The notes beneath the pieces are model-generated. The model had not been told where the DNA came from. It saw only the letters and a program-made list of their open reading frames with translations, and searched no databases. A program made the translations under genes and the position numbers. DNA of 64,000 bases from Flavobacterium sp. 9 (GTDB taxonomy: Bacteria > Bacteroidota > Bacteroidia > Flavobacteriales > Flavobacteriaceae). This document shows positions 50,817 to 59,401 of the stretch, one piece after another (position 1 is the stretch's first letter; the number at the start of each line of letters is the position of its first letter). The stretch is taken from contig NZ_PEEU01000001.1 of NCBI RefSeq assembly GCF_002754195.1, forward strand, positions 5,084,001-5,148,000, read 5' to 3'.

Positions 50817-52847
50817 TTATTTCGAAGCATTAAACTCATTAATAACATTTACAGCTTCATTCAGATATGGATTGGTTTTCAGATTATCGATTTGATATTG
50901 ATTTATTGTTTTTTCGGTAGGATAAGCGCCTAATAGAAATTGATTTACGGTAGAATTGTAAACATCCAACGGATTATTTTCGTCATTAAAAGTATTGATT
51001 TCAGTCCAAAGAGAATTTACGCTTTTCTTTTGTTGAAAAACCGCATCTAATGTCATCGGAATCTCCGCTTTAGGAGTATTTACCAGTTGATCAATTTTCA
51101 GATTGATTTTTTTGATGTTATTAAAAAAGTAATTATCTGCCAATCTTGCTGTACTATTTTTAGCCAGTTTATCGATAAGACTTCTCTTTACGTAAGGTCT
51201 GTATTTTAAAAATGGCTGAATACTGTCATTTTTAATTGCAGTCGGAAAATCACTTTCTTTTTGATAAACACCTTCGTAGAATTCCGGAAGAATTACATCT
51301 GGTTTAACCCCAATATATTGATGGCTTTTGCCTGTAACTCTATAGAATTTGTTGATTGTAATTTTTAAAAAGTCAGTATTTTTACTTTCGTCAAGCGAAA
51401 GAATAGTCTGCATTGTAGCTTTTCCAAGAGTATTGCTTCCTAATAATAATGCGCGATTATAATCTTGCAATATCGACGAGAAAAATTCACTTGCCGAGGC
51501 AGTATTGCTATTCACCAAAACCACAATTGGACCTTTATAAATCAATCCTTTATACGGATCATTAATCACAGATTTTCCGTCCTTATTATCTATCACAATC
51601 GACAGCGGACCATAATCTATAAACATTCCTGCCATTTTTATGGCTTCTTCCATAGATCCGCCACCATTATCGATCAAATCAATTACAAGACCTTTTATGT
51701 TATCTCTTTCAAGTTTTATCACTTCACGCGCAACATCATCGGCACAACCTTTCCGACTTGTTCCGTCTAAATCTGCATAAAAACTCGGAATCTTGATATA
51801 TCCAATTTTACTTTCTTTTCCAACAATAAAACTAAAAACCGAATTTTCTTCGTCTTTCATCACTTGCTTTTCGATATAAACATCAAAGCTTTTACCAGCA
51901 TTTCGCTTTAGCGTAAGCGTAATACTTTTATTCGATTCAGATAAAATCATCGTCGAAATAGATTCTAATGAAGCACAGGAAACCTGCAAAGTATCTTTTT
52001 GATTCGAAATCGAAACGATCTGATCGCCTTTCTTTATTTGTCCCGTTTTGTAAGCAGGACCATTTGGATCAATTTCTTCAACAATAATTTCATTTTTCTC
52101 GTTTAGATTTACCGTCATTCCCAGCGACAAATGCTCTTTGGACAATGAAGCGACAAAACTCGTTTTAGAATCATCACTAAAATAAGCCGTATGCGGATCA
52201 AAATAAGTACAGAAAAAATTGTAGAAATTCTCTTCTTGTTTCAGTTTAGTTTCCAGAAGCGTATTAATTCTGCAGATTTCATTCGTCAGAATCATTTTTC
52301 TCGCAGTAAGTTCAATTGATTTAAAATTGGCTTTAATCGAATCCAGATTCTCACTCGTTTCAGAGATTTCATCCAGAATTTGATAGCGAAGTTTTTTAAG
52401 CCAAACCTTCTCTAAATCTTCTTTTTTGAGATAAAACGGAAATGACTTTTTATAAAATCTAATCGTATCTTTCTTAGAATAATCAATTGGTCCCGCCTGA
52501 ATTTTTTCTAAAACAGCTTTAGTTCTCAGAAGACCATTTTTGTATTTAGCCGTAATATCAGCCAGAAAACTACAATCGTCGCTTAAGATCAAATCGTCTA
52601 AATTCAGTCGGTATTTATCCGCCATTTCGTCGTATTCACTCTTGTAGAAAATGTTTCGTGAAGGATCCAGACCATTGATAAGATTATCAAAAACATAAAT
52701 AGATAAACTATCGTCAACAGGTTTCGGTCTGATATGTTCTGCCTGAATAAGAGCGTTTATTTTGTTTACTAGTTCGCACGTTTCAGCGCTATTTTGACTA
52801 AATAGAACAGTAGTAGTCAACAAAAATACCAGCCAAATTTTTTTCAT
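50817..52847 (-). CDS. S41 C-terminal processing peptidase (Tsp/CtpA-like)
   Basis: A periplasmic serine protease with 676 residues. It has a signal peptide (MKKIWLVFLLTTTVLFSQ), an N-terminal helical domain, a PDZ domain (about 240-320, with LGMTVNLNEKNEIIVEEIDPNGPA), then the S41 catalytic core with GLVIDLIDNGGGSMEEA, the nucleophile region VVLVNSNTASASEFF and the general-base lysine in GKATMQ. These enzymes trim C-termini of envelope proteins and substrates of cell-wall enzymes. The length is that of the Tsp/Prc type rather than the shorter CtpA type. Confidence 0.95.
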   Translation of the reverse strand: MKKIWLVFLLTTTVLFSQNSAETCELVNKINALIQAEHIRPKPVDDSLSIYVFDNLINGLDPSRNIFYKSEYDEMADKYRLNLDDLILSDDCSFLADITAKYKNGLLRTKAVLEKIQAGPIDYSKKDTIRFYKKSFPFYLKKEDLEKVWLKKLRYQILDEISETSENLDSIKANFKSIELTARKMILTNEICRINTLLETKLKQEENFYNFFCTYFDPHTAYFSDDSKTSFVASLSKEHLSLGMTVNLNEKNEIIVEEIDPNGPAYKTGQIKKGDQIVSISNQKDTLQVSCASLESISTMILSESNKSITLTLKRNAGKSFDVYIEKQVMKDEENSVFSFIVGKESKIGYIKIPSFYADLDGTSRKGCADDVAREVIKLERDNIKGLVIDLIDNGGGSMEEAIKMAGMFIDYGPLSIVIDNKDGKSVINDPYKGLIYKGPIVVLVNSNTASASEFFSSILQDYNRALLLGSNTLGKATMQTILSLDESKNTDFLKITINKFYRVTGKSHQYIGVKPDVILPEFYEGVYQKESDFPTAIKNDSIQPFLKYRPYVKRSLIDKLAKNSTARLADNYFFNNIKKINLKIDQLVNTPKAEIPMTLDAVFQQKKSVNSLWTEINTFNDENNPLDVYNSTVNQFLLGAYPTEKTINQYQIDNLKTNPYLNEAVNVINEFNASK

Positions 52848-52987
52848 AAATAGAACATCTATCGTTTAGACTAAAGTTACACTTAATTTTTCAGAAAAGG
52901 TTACATATTTTCTAAAATTTCTTACAGCAAAGCAATTTATTTTAACATATTCAAATTAAGTTTTTAAAATATAAAGCCAGATAAAAA

Positions 52988-53046
52988 GCCACGAATTCAC
53001 GAATTATTGCTTATCATACATTTACAATAATTCGTGAATTCATGGC
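52988..53046. repeat. Dispersed inverted repeat R5
   Basis: GCCACGAATTCACGAATTAT.. (52988-53009) and its complement (53025-53046) match at 21 of 22 positions with a 15-base loop. It lies between the ctp start and the gcvT terminator and holds no reading frame. Confidence 0.75.
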
Positions 53047-53079
53047 AAAAAAAATGCGTTACTTTTTGAGTAACGCATT
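53047..53079 (-). terminator. gcvT terminator
   Basis: A 10-bp perfect stem (53053-53062 with 53070-53079), a 7-base loop, and seven or more A residues on the left that read as U on the minus strand. Confidence 0.88.
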
Positions 53080-53103
53080 CTTAAAATTATATAGAGTTAA
53101 AAA

Positions 53104-54186
53104 CTATTTCTTGTAAAAAGGTAATTTAACCACTTTTGCAGCAACATCATTTTTTCTAATTCTGATAAAGATATCACTGTCAACAGCACTATTATTTACC
53201 GTAACATATCCCAAACCAATACCTTTATTCATAGAAGGCGACATAGTTCCAGAAGTTACAACGCCAATTACTTCGCCAGAAGCATCAACAATTTCATAAT
53301 CGTGTCTTGGCACCGCACGCTCTTGCATTTCAAAAGCAACTAATTTTTTAGTCACACCAACTTCTTTTTGTTTCTTCAAACTCTCAGAATTGGTAAAATC
53401 TTTAGTAAACTTAGTAATCCATCCCAATCCGGCTTCAAGCGGAGAAGTAGTATCATTAATATCATTTCCGTACAAACAGAAACCCATTTCTAAACGTAAA
53501 GTATCACGCGCAGCCAAACCAATAGGTTTAATTCCGAAAGCAGCACCAGCTTCAAAAACCTTGTTCCAAACTTGTTCAGCCTCGCTGTTTTTGCAATAAA
53601 TCTCAAAACCTCCAGAACCAGTATATCCTGTAGCCGAGATAATTACATTTTCGATTCCTGCAAAATCACCAACTTCAAAATGATAATAAGGTATTGCAGC
53701 CAAATCGATAGACGATAAAGCTTGCATTGCTTCAACAGCTTTTGGTCCTTGAATTGCCAATAACGAATAATCATCCGAAAGGTTTTTCATATCAACACCC
53801 AAATCATTGTGCGAAGAAATCCAGTTCCAGTCTTTATCAATATTCGAAGCATTTACAACCAGTAAATACTCCTCATCTTTCATTTTATAAACAATCAAAT
53901 CATCCACGATTCCGCCTTCATTGTTAGGCAAGCAAGAATATTGCGCTCTTCCAATAGTTAAAGTCGATGCATCATTTGAAGTCACCTTCTGAATCAAAGC
54001 CAAAGCATTTGGTCCAGTCAACAAAAATTCTCCCATATGCGAAACGTCAAAGACCCCCACACTGTTTCGAACCGTCTCATGTTCAGCATTTACCCCCTCG
54101 TATGTAATAGGCATATTGTAACCGGCAAAAGGTAGCATTTTCGCTCCCAAACCCTCGTGTATGTGCGTAAGCGCAGTATTTTTCAT
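53104..54186 (-). CDS. gcvT: Aminomethyltransferase, glycine cleavage T protein
   Basis: T protein takes the aminomethyl group from the lipoyl H protein and makes 5,10-methylene-tetrahydrofolate and ammonia. The 360-residue protein starts with [24 protein letters not shown], has [34 protein letters not shown], the [16 protein letters not shown] helix region (with the conserved Asp-x-x-Arg) and the C-terminal [12 protein letters not shown]. It is single, away from gcvH and gcvP, and complete. Confidence 0.97.
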   Translation of the reverse strand: MKNTALTHIHEGLGAKMLPFAGYNMPITYEGVNAEHETVRNSVGVFDVSHMGEFLLTGPNALALIQKVTSNDASTLTIGRAQYSCLPNNEGGIVDDLIVYKMKDEEYLLVVNASNIDKDWNWISSHNDLGVDMKNLSDDYSLLAIQGPKAVEAMQALSSIDLAAIPYYHFEVGDFAGIENVIISATGYTGSGGFEIYCKNSEAEQVWNKVFEAGAAFGIKPIGLAARDTLRLEMGFCLYGNDINDTTSPLEAGLGWITKFTKDFTNSESLKKQKEVGVTKKLVAFEMQERAVPRHDYEIVDASGEVIGVVTSGTMSPSMNKGIGLGYVTVNNSAVDSDIFIRIRKNDVAAKVVKLPFYKK

Positions 54187-54500
54187 TGTGTTGTTTTAAA
54201 AAATTGTGTCGCAAATTTATTCAAAAAATATCAAAATGAAGCACACTAAATTATAAATTTCGTAAAGATTAGGAGCTATTTCCTGCTTTCCGTTACAAGT
54301 CCTCATAAAAAAAGCAAAGTTTCTAAAGTTCCAAAAAGAGCTTCCGTTGGTCGCTTTTTTAGAACAAGAAACTTTTGCTTTTTTTACTCCGGGCTTTTCA
54401 ATTCAATCAGGACTAGGACATTCAGGCAATAAGAAACACTCTCTTCATCAATTTTTTATGTAACTTTAATAATCCAAATTTTTATCATTAAAATAAATCC
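54187..54500. other. gcvT promoter and long imperfect hairpin
   Basis: TAAATTTG on the minus strand (plus-strand 54212-54219) serves gcvT. At 54307-54324 and 54367-54385 A7GCAAAGTTTCT and its complement (one base bulge) form a long hairpin around an about 42-base loop. It is in a divergent spacer, so a role as a normal terminator is not expected. No frame seen. Confidence 0.6.
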
Positions 54501-54681
54501 AAAACATAGAAGATTCCATTAATTAAAAATCAGTTTTTATCCACGTCTTTGCGAAGTAAATCTGTTTCATCAGCGTCATATAATCACCTCAATCTAAACA
54601 CAAAACATAAAAGAATCCATTAATTAAAAATCAGTTTTTATCCGCGCCTTTACGAAGTAAATCCGTTTCATCCGCGTCATA
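54501..54681. repeat. Direct tandem repeat R4, two 80-bp units
   Basis: Units at 54501-54580 and 54602-54681 (101-base period) share AAAACATA, CATTAATTAAAAATCAG, TTTTTATCC, CG, TTTACGAAGTAAATC and GTTTCATC.GCGTCAT. A third, partial match is at 55763-55804 (AATCCG.., GTTTCATCCGCGT). Non-coding. Confidence 0.8.
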
Positions 54682-54729
54682 AACAACACCAATACAAAAA
54701 ATCATCAATACAATAGATAAAAAAGCCCA

Positions 54730-55584
54730 ATGAAAGATCCATTTCTAATCACAAAAGAAGACATTCTAAAATTCTACAAGCCCGTAAATCCTCACACACA
54801 TAAAGGACTTCAAGGGCACGCAGTGATTATTGCCGGAAGTTACGGCAAAATTGGAGCAGCAGTTTTAGCCTCAAAATCTTGCTTAAAATCAGGCTGCGGA
54901 CTCGTAACAACTTTTACACCAAAATGCGGTTATCAAATCCTTCAAATCTCAATTCCCGAAGTCATGGTTGTAACCGATGAAAACGCCAATTTTATCACCA
55001 ATATTCACTTTCCCATACAACCACAAGCAATCGGAATCGGTCCCGGAATAGGGCAGGAGCTAGGAACACAAAAAGCATTATTCGAATTTTTAAGAATCAA
55101 CAACACACCATTAGTTCTCGATGCCGATGCCTTGAATATCTTAGGCCAAAACCAATCTTGGCTAGAATTAGTTCCCGAAAACACAATCTTAACACCACAT
55201 CCAAAAGAACTGGAACGTCTAATAGGAAAGTGGAATTCAGAATCAGAAAAGTTCCAAAAAACAATCGCCTTTTCAGAAAAATACAAAGTCATTATCGTCA
55301 TGAAAGGCGCGCCAACCTACATCATCAATAAAGCCGAAATCTACGAAAACACCACCGGAAATGCTGGATTAGCAACAGCAGGAAGCGGCGACACCCTAAC
55401 CGGAATCATCACAAGTTTACTTGCCCAAGGTTACGAATCCAAATATGCTGCAAAATTAGGCGTCTTCCTCCACGGATCAACCGCCGATATCGCTTTGGCA
55501 AAAACAGGATATCAATCGTTTATAGCCTCAGATATTATTGAGAATCTCGGGAAAGCTTTTATGGAGATCGAGAAAGTTTCTTGA
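54730..55584 (+). CDS. nnrD: ADP-dependent (S)-NAD(P)H-hydrate dehydratase
   Basis: Repairs damaged NAD(P)HX. The 284-residue protein carries the YjeF C-terminal ribokinase-like fold: [19 protein letters not shown] (about 30-48), [29 protein letters not shown] and the [11 protein letters not shown] motif. The N-terminal epimerase (NnrE) half, which is usually fused, is absent. The codon choice is visibly richer in C and G than in the neighbouring genes. Confidence 0.92.
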   Translation: MKDPFLITKEDILKFYKPVNPHTHKGLQGHAVIIAGSYGKIGAAVLASKSCLKSGCGLVTTFTPKCGYQILQISIPEVMVVTDENANFITNIHFPIQPQAIGIGPGIGQELGTQKALFEFLRINNTPLVLDADALNILGQNQSWLELVPENTILTPHPKELERLIGKWNSESEKFQKTIAFSEKYKVIIVMKGAPTYIINKAEIYENTTGNAGLATAGSGDTLTGIITSLLAQGYESKYAAKLGVFLHGSTADIALAKTGYQSFIASDIIENLGKAFMEIEKVS

Positions 55585-55914
55585 GTTTTATGTTTCAAGT
55601 TTATTGGAATGTAATTTAACCGCAAAGTTCGCAAAGGGATACGCAAAGGTTCGCAAAGTTTTTACACAAAGCTTTGCGAACTTTGTGTTTTTGTAAAATT
55701 CTCAATAAATAAAATCTTTGCGAACTTTGCGGTTAAAGAAAAAATCTAAAATCAAAACCCGCATTAATCCGTGTCTTCGCTTTAGCGAATCCGTTTCATC
55801 CGCGTACTTATTACACGCCAAAAAAGCTTAAGAAATATATATTATTCTTCGCGCTCTTTGCGTAAAACTTTGCGAACTTTGCGGTTAAATAAACAAAATC
55901 GTAAGTTTGTATAT
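55585..55914. repeat. Repeat-rich spacer with R1c, R4 fragment and solo R1 end
   Basis: R1c spans 55615-55737 with perfect 22-bp ends (55615-55636 and 55716-55737, TTTAACCGCAAAGTTCGC..). An R4 fragment lies at 55763-55804. The right R1 end alone recurs at 55868-55889, just before a -7 box (55902-55909). No gene present. Confidence 0.8.
55902..55909 (+). promoter_or_regulatory. Candidate -7 box of the HipA-like gene
   Basis: TAAGTTTG lies 5 bases before the ATG at 55915. If used, transcription starts at or next to the A of ATG, giving a leaderless message. No -33 TTG at 17-23 bases. Confidence 0.35.
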
Positions 55915-56697
55915 ATGAAAAACAATTTCGATCTAAGAACCGTAAATGTCACCCGTTACATCACACCTTTGCGTGAAGGCGGTTCCTTACCCGCTTTGGC
56001 AGAAGCCGATGACGATTTTAAATACGTCCTGAAATTCAAAGGAGCCGGTCATGGCGTAAAAGCCCTAATCGCCGAATTAGTTGGCGGACGAATTGCCAAA
56101 GCTTTAAAATTACAACTACCGGAATTGGTATTCGCCAATCTCGACGAAGCCTTCGGAAGAAGCGAAGGAGACGAAGAAATTCAGGATTTACTGCAAGGAA
56201 GTCAGGGATTAAATCTGGCACTTCATTTTTTGTCCGGCGCAATAACATTCGATCCGGTTGTAACAACAGTTGACGCCAAATTAGCATCGCAAATTGTTTG
56301 GCTTGACGCTTATATTACCAATGTAGATCGTACGTTTAGAAACACCAATATGTTGATTTGGCACAAAGAATTATGGCTGATTGATCATGGCGCATGTTTG
56401 TATTTTCATCATTCCTGGAACAATTGGGAACAACATGCCAAAAGTCCGTTTGCATTGATAAAAGACCACGTTTTATTGCCACAAGCCACACTTTTGAAAG
56501 AAGTTGATGCCGAATATAAAGCGCTTTTAACACCGGAAATTCTGGTAGATATTGTAAATACAATTCCGGAAGAATGGCTGCAATGGGAAGACACTGATGA
56601 CACACCCGAAGCTTTGAGAAACGTATACTTACAGTTTCTACAAACGAGATTAAACAATTCAGAAATCTTTGTAAATCAAGCCCAAAATGCAAGATAG
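55915..56697 (+). CDS. HipA-like kinase domain protein
   Basis: A 260-residue protein (MKNNFDLRTV..; the frame is open further upstream into a repeat, so the inner ATG is chosen). It resembles the HipA-like kinase family (HipA_2): YVLKFKG near 37-43 (ATP lysine), AELVGGRIA helix, the catalytic loop DAYITNVDRTFRNTN (Asp138, Asn143) and the DFG-like LIDHG (Asp157). True HipA has 440 residues and phosphorylates GltX; this one lacks the N-terminal subdomain, has no HipB gene next to it, and overlaps a DUF3037 gene by 11 bases, so its role is likely different. Confidence 0.82.
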   Translation: MKNNFDLRTVNVTRYITPLREGGSLPALAEADDDFKYVLKFKGAGHGVKALIAELVGGRIAKALKLQLPELVFANLDEAFGRSEGDEEIQDLLQGSQGLNLALHFLSGAITFDPVVTTVDAKLASQIVWLDAYITNVDRTFRNTNMLIWHKELWLIDHGACLYFHHSWNNWEQHAKSPFALIKDHVLLPQATLLKEVDAEYKALLTPEILVDIVNTIPEEWLQWEDTDDTPEALRNVYLQFLQTRLNNSEIFVNQAQNAR

Positions 56698-57070
56698 TCA
56701 CTTATATGAGTATGCCGTAATTCGCGTAGTACCCAGAGTGGAGCGCGAAGAATTCCTAAATATCGGAATCATTTTGTTTTGCAAAAAAGCCAAATTTATA
56801 AAAGTATTACACCACATAAACGATGCAAAAATCGAAGCTTTATCAAATGATTTTGATATCGAACAATTGCATTGTAATATAACCGCATTAGAAAAAATCG
56901 CAAACGGAGCCAAAGATGGCGGTCCAATTGGCGAAATGGAGATTCCCGAACGTTTCCGTTGGTTAACAGCCATTAGAAGCTCAGCAATTCAGACTTCAAG
57001 ACCACATTCAGGATTATCTCAGGATTTAGAAAAAACGATTCAACGTTTATTCGAAGAATTAGTGCTTTAG
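56687..57070 (+). CDS. DUF3037 family protein
   Basis: A 127-residue soluble protein with the DUF3037 pattern: SHLYEYAVIRVVPRVEREEFLNIGIILFCKK at the N-terminus (YAvvRyvPr.eRgEf.NvGvil) and GPIGEMEIPERFRWLTA then SGLSQDLEKTIQRLFEELV. Known members are uncharacterised. Its ATG lies inside the end of the HipA-like gene (11-base overlap), so the two are coupled and the products likely work together. Confidence 0.88.
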   Translation: MQDSHLYEYAVIRVVPRVEREEFLNIGIILFCKKAKFIKVLHHINDAKIEALSNDFDIEQLHCNITALEKIANGAKDGGPIGEMEIPERFRWLTAIRSSAIQTSRPHSGLSQDLEKTIQRLFEELVL

Positions 57071-57374
57071 AGGAAGGTTCTGAGGTTCTAAGTTACAAAG
57101 GTTCTAAGGTTTTTTTGTAGAGGCGCACAGCTTTAAGGGAGGTGCAAAGGCACAAAGGTTTTGCGTAGAGGCGCACAGCAGTGCGTCTCACCTAATAATT
57201 TAAAAATCTCGCAAAGTCGCCAAGTCGCAAAGTTTTATTTTTCTTGGCGACTCCGCGACTTTGCGAGATTAAAAAAGACCATATAAGTAATTCAAGAAAT
57301 CATAAGCCACCAGACTTAAATTAACTTAAATAACTTATATGGTTTAAATAAAAAAAAAACTAACTCAATTTTTA
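57071..57374. repeat. Repeat-rich spacer: R3, two R2 copies and a large hairpin
   Basis: R3-type GGTTCTGAGGTTCTAAG with GGTTCTAAGGTTTT lies at 57074-57114, followed by GTAGAGGCGCACAG (57117-57130) and a full R2 palindrome GAGGCGCACAGCAGTGCGTCTC (57168-57189). A perfect 16-bp inverted repeat (57205-57220 with 57255-57270, AATCTCGCAAAGTCGC) contains a smaller stem. It lies between convergent genes and may act as a terminator. No gene seen. Confidence 0.75.
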
Positions 57375-58487
57375 TTAAAACGATCCACAGGTATTTCCTG
57401 TAAATGTTGCACCGGCACCTCCGGTAACATCAGCTTTAACAGCCGATGCAGCAAGAGTTATAATAGAATAGGGCGGAGTAAAAGCAGTATTGCTTCCTGC
57501 AGTATTTCCGGTAGTATTTGTAAATACGTTTCCAACTGCTGTAACGGCAGTATAACCAGTCATTAAATCTATTGGGGTTTTAACACCTTCAAATACGTTG
57601 TTTTCTACGCGAAGACTAGCTTCAAAACCTGCCGCAATACATTTGTTACTCACAGTACTATTAAAGTAATTGTTGATCAAATGTACTTTTCCAAAACGAA
57701 CTGTAGGCATTCTTTCTTTACAACCTTGCGCCCACCAACAACGAGCAAAAGTAATTCTCAATTTTCCACGATCGGCAGTTGCACCATCGCTTGAACCAAT
57801 TAAATTTGAATATCTGTGATCGTCAGAACCTCCTGGACCTCCAGCTTTAGGCGCTTTCAAATAACCAAATTTGCAATAAGAAACCGTTACATAATCTGAT
57901 TTGTTTTTGATGTCAAAGTTTCCGTCAACACCATCTCTAAATTCGCAGTGATCAACCCAAACGTTTTGGCAATCGTCCAGAATTGCATTGTCCCAACCAT
58001 CAGTATCGTACGCGCCGGGACCTTCGAAAATTAAATTTCTGATGATTAAATTCGTACATCTTTTGATGTTGATAATACCCGAACCATCTTTAGTTTGGTT
58101 CGTAGAAACTAATTTTGCTCCGCTTGCGCCATAAATGGTTTTCCCACTTTGGTCTTGCAATGATAATCTTGTTGTAACGGTAATTGTACCGGTTACTTTA
58201 ATCACTTTTACCGCACTGTTTTCAATAGCCGATTTAAGTAGTGCGTAAGTGTTTACAACAGTTTCTGCCGAAGTTCCACCGCCGGTTGTACTTCCATTTT
58301 GAGAAGCCCAACCCGGAACCTGAGCACAGTTTCCAACTTTTGCAGCTAAATCAGTTTGAGGAGTTACAGGAGTTTCGATAATTGCAGTTTTACTATTTTC
58401 AATAGTTGCAGTTTCGTCGGTATTACAAGCTGTAAAACCGAAAATTAGTGTTAGTAAAAACACTGAAATTGTAGATTTGGATTTCAT
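57375..58487 (-). CDS. Polysaccharide lyase family 1 (pectate lyase), lipoprotein
   Basis: Cleaves polygalacturonate by beta-elimination. The 370-residue protein has a type II signal ending in GFTAC (Cys21), so it is probably surface- or periplasm-anchored, then a right-handed beta-helix with LIIRNLIFEGP, the family VWVDHCEF (vWiDH) motif, and GCKERMPTVRFGKVHLINNYF, which holds the catalytic-type arginines, ending in a typical NNVFEG stack. Neighbours do not include a SusC/D pair, so this is not a full pectin locus. Confidence 0.92.
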   Translation of the reverse strand: MKSKSTISVFLLTLIFGFTACNTDETATIENSKTAIIETPVTPQTDLAAKVGNCAQVPGWASQNGSTTGGGTSAETVVNTYALLKSAIENSAVKVIKVTGTITVTTRLSLQDQSGKTIYGASGAKLVSTNQTKDGSGIINIKRCTNLIIRNLIFEGPGAYDTDGWDNAILDDCQNVWVDHCEFRDGVDGNFDIKNKSDYVTVSYCKFGYLKAPKAGGPGGSDDHRYSNLIGSSDGATADRGKLRITFARCWWAQGCKERMPTVRFGKVHLINNYFNSTVSNKCIAAGFEASLRVENNVFEGVKTPIDLMTGYTAVTAVGNVFTNTTGNTAGSNTAFTPPYSIITLAASAVKADVTGGAGATFTGNTCGSF

Positions 58488-58624
58488 AATATTAAGTTTG
58501 GTTACATAAAGTTAAGAGTGCAAATCTGCTTATAATTAGAATGAAAAAAGTTGAACAAGTTCAATGTTTTGAAAATATTTTACTATTAATTGTGTTTTTA
58601 ACACCAATTAATTTACAAAAACTA

Positions 58625-58655
58625 TATTTTTGCGCAATCGATTACATTATTTTTG
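58625..58655 (+). promoter_or_regulatory. Two candidate -7 boxes of the second Crp-family gene
   Basis: TATTTTTG occurs twice (58625-58632 and 58648-58655), with leaders to the ATG at 58702 of about 62 and 39 bases. Neither has a -33 TTG at the usual spacing. Confidence 0.45.
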
Positions 58656-58701
58656 ATTCATTCACCTACTTACGCCCCTGAGTAAGAATAAAATAAAAAA
58701 C

Positions 58702-59271
58702 ATGTACAAAGCCCTAAGATTAAATATTGAACGTAAAATACCACTAACAGACGAAGAATGGAAACTAGTTGTTGAGAAAACGGAGTTTATAAAACTCAAA
58801 AAGAACGAGTTTCTTCAGATTCAGAATTCTAATAGTTCCTATGAAGGATTTATTCTGAAAGGAGCTTTTAAAACCTACATTTTGAATGATAATGGTAACG
58901 AAAGTGTTATTTTTTTCTCCTTCGAAAATGAATGGATGTGCGATCTCGAAAGTTTCTATCATCAAAAGCCAACAACCTACAATATCAAGGCAATTGAAGA
59001 CAGCGAAATTTTAGTGATTAGGAAAGCCAATAAAGCGCTCTTGTTTGAGCAAGTACCAAAACTGATTCAGTTTCACATTCTTATGGTCGAAAAAGCCAAT
59101 ATTGCGATTCAGCAAAGACTTTTAGATGTGTTAAACAAAACTTCGAAGCAAAGATATCTGGAGTTCATGGAGAGATATTCGCAAAAAGCAGATAAAATCA
59201 ACAACAGAAATTTATCGTCTTACCTTGGAGTTTCACACGAGTTTTTGTCAAAGATTAAGAGGAGGTGCTGA
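58702..59271 (+). CDS. Crp/Fnr-family cyclic-nucleotide-binding-domain regulator
   Basis: A 189-residue protein with a cNMP-binding-like beta-roll (about 15-115, FLQIQNSNSSYEGFILKGAFKTYI) and a shortened C-terminal helix-turn-helix (YLEFMERYSQK, NLSSYLGVSHEFLSKIKRR). It is of the flavobacterial type with a glutamate/aspartate replaced ligand pocket, so it may not bind cAMP. It is unrelated in sequence to the cbb3-locus regulator. The C-terminus ends three bases before an R3/R2 repeat. Confidence 0.85.
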   Translation: MYKALRLNIERKIPLTDEEWKLVVEKTEFIKLKKNEFLQIQNSNSSYEGFILKGAFKTYILNDNGNESVIFFSFENEWMCDLESFYHQKPTTYNIKAIEDSEILVIRKANKALLFEQVPKLIQFHILMVEKANIAIQQRLLDVLNKTSKQRYLEFMERYSQKADKINNRNLSSYLGVSHEFLSKIKRRC

Positions 59272-59276
59272 GTGGA

Positions 59277-59343
59277 AAAGATGCTGAGGATCTGAGTTGC
59301 TAAGGTTCTAAGGTTTTTCGTAGAGGCGCACAGCAGTGCGTCT
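59277..59343. repeat. Composite repeat R3 plus R2
   Basis: GATCTGAGTTGCTAAGGTTCTAAGG then TTTTTCGTAGAGGCGCACAGCAGTGCGTCT (palindrome at 59323-59343); same order as at 57098-57189. It separates two convergent genes. Confidence 0.75.
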
Positions 59344-59401
59344 TGGCTATGATTAAAAAAACTTTTTATCTTTTTGCTTTCGTGGCAAAATGTTAATTCG
59401 A

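Noticed and set aside
54501-54681. The R4 direct repeats as a CRISPR array
   Set aside because: Only two units of about 80 bases with a spacer of about 21 bases and no cas gene; the repeat is too long and too few.
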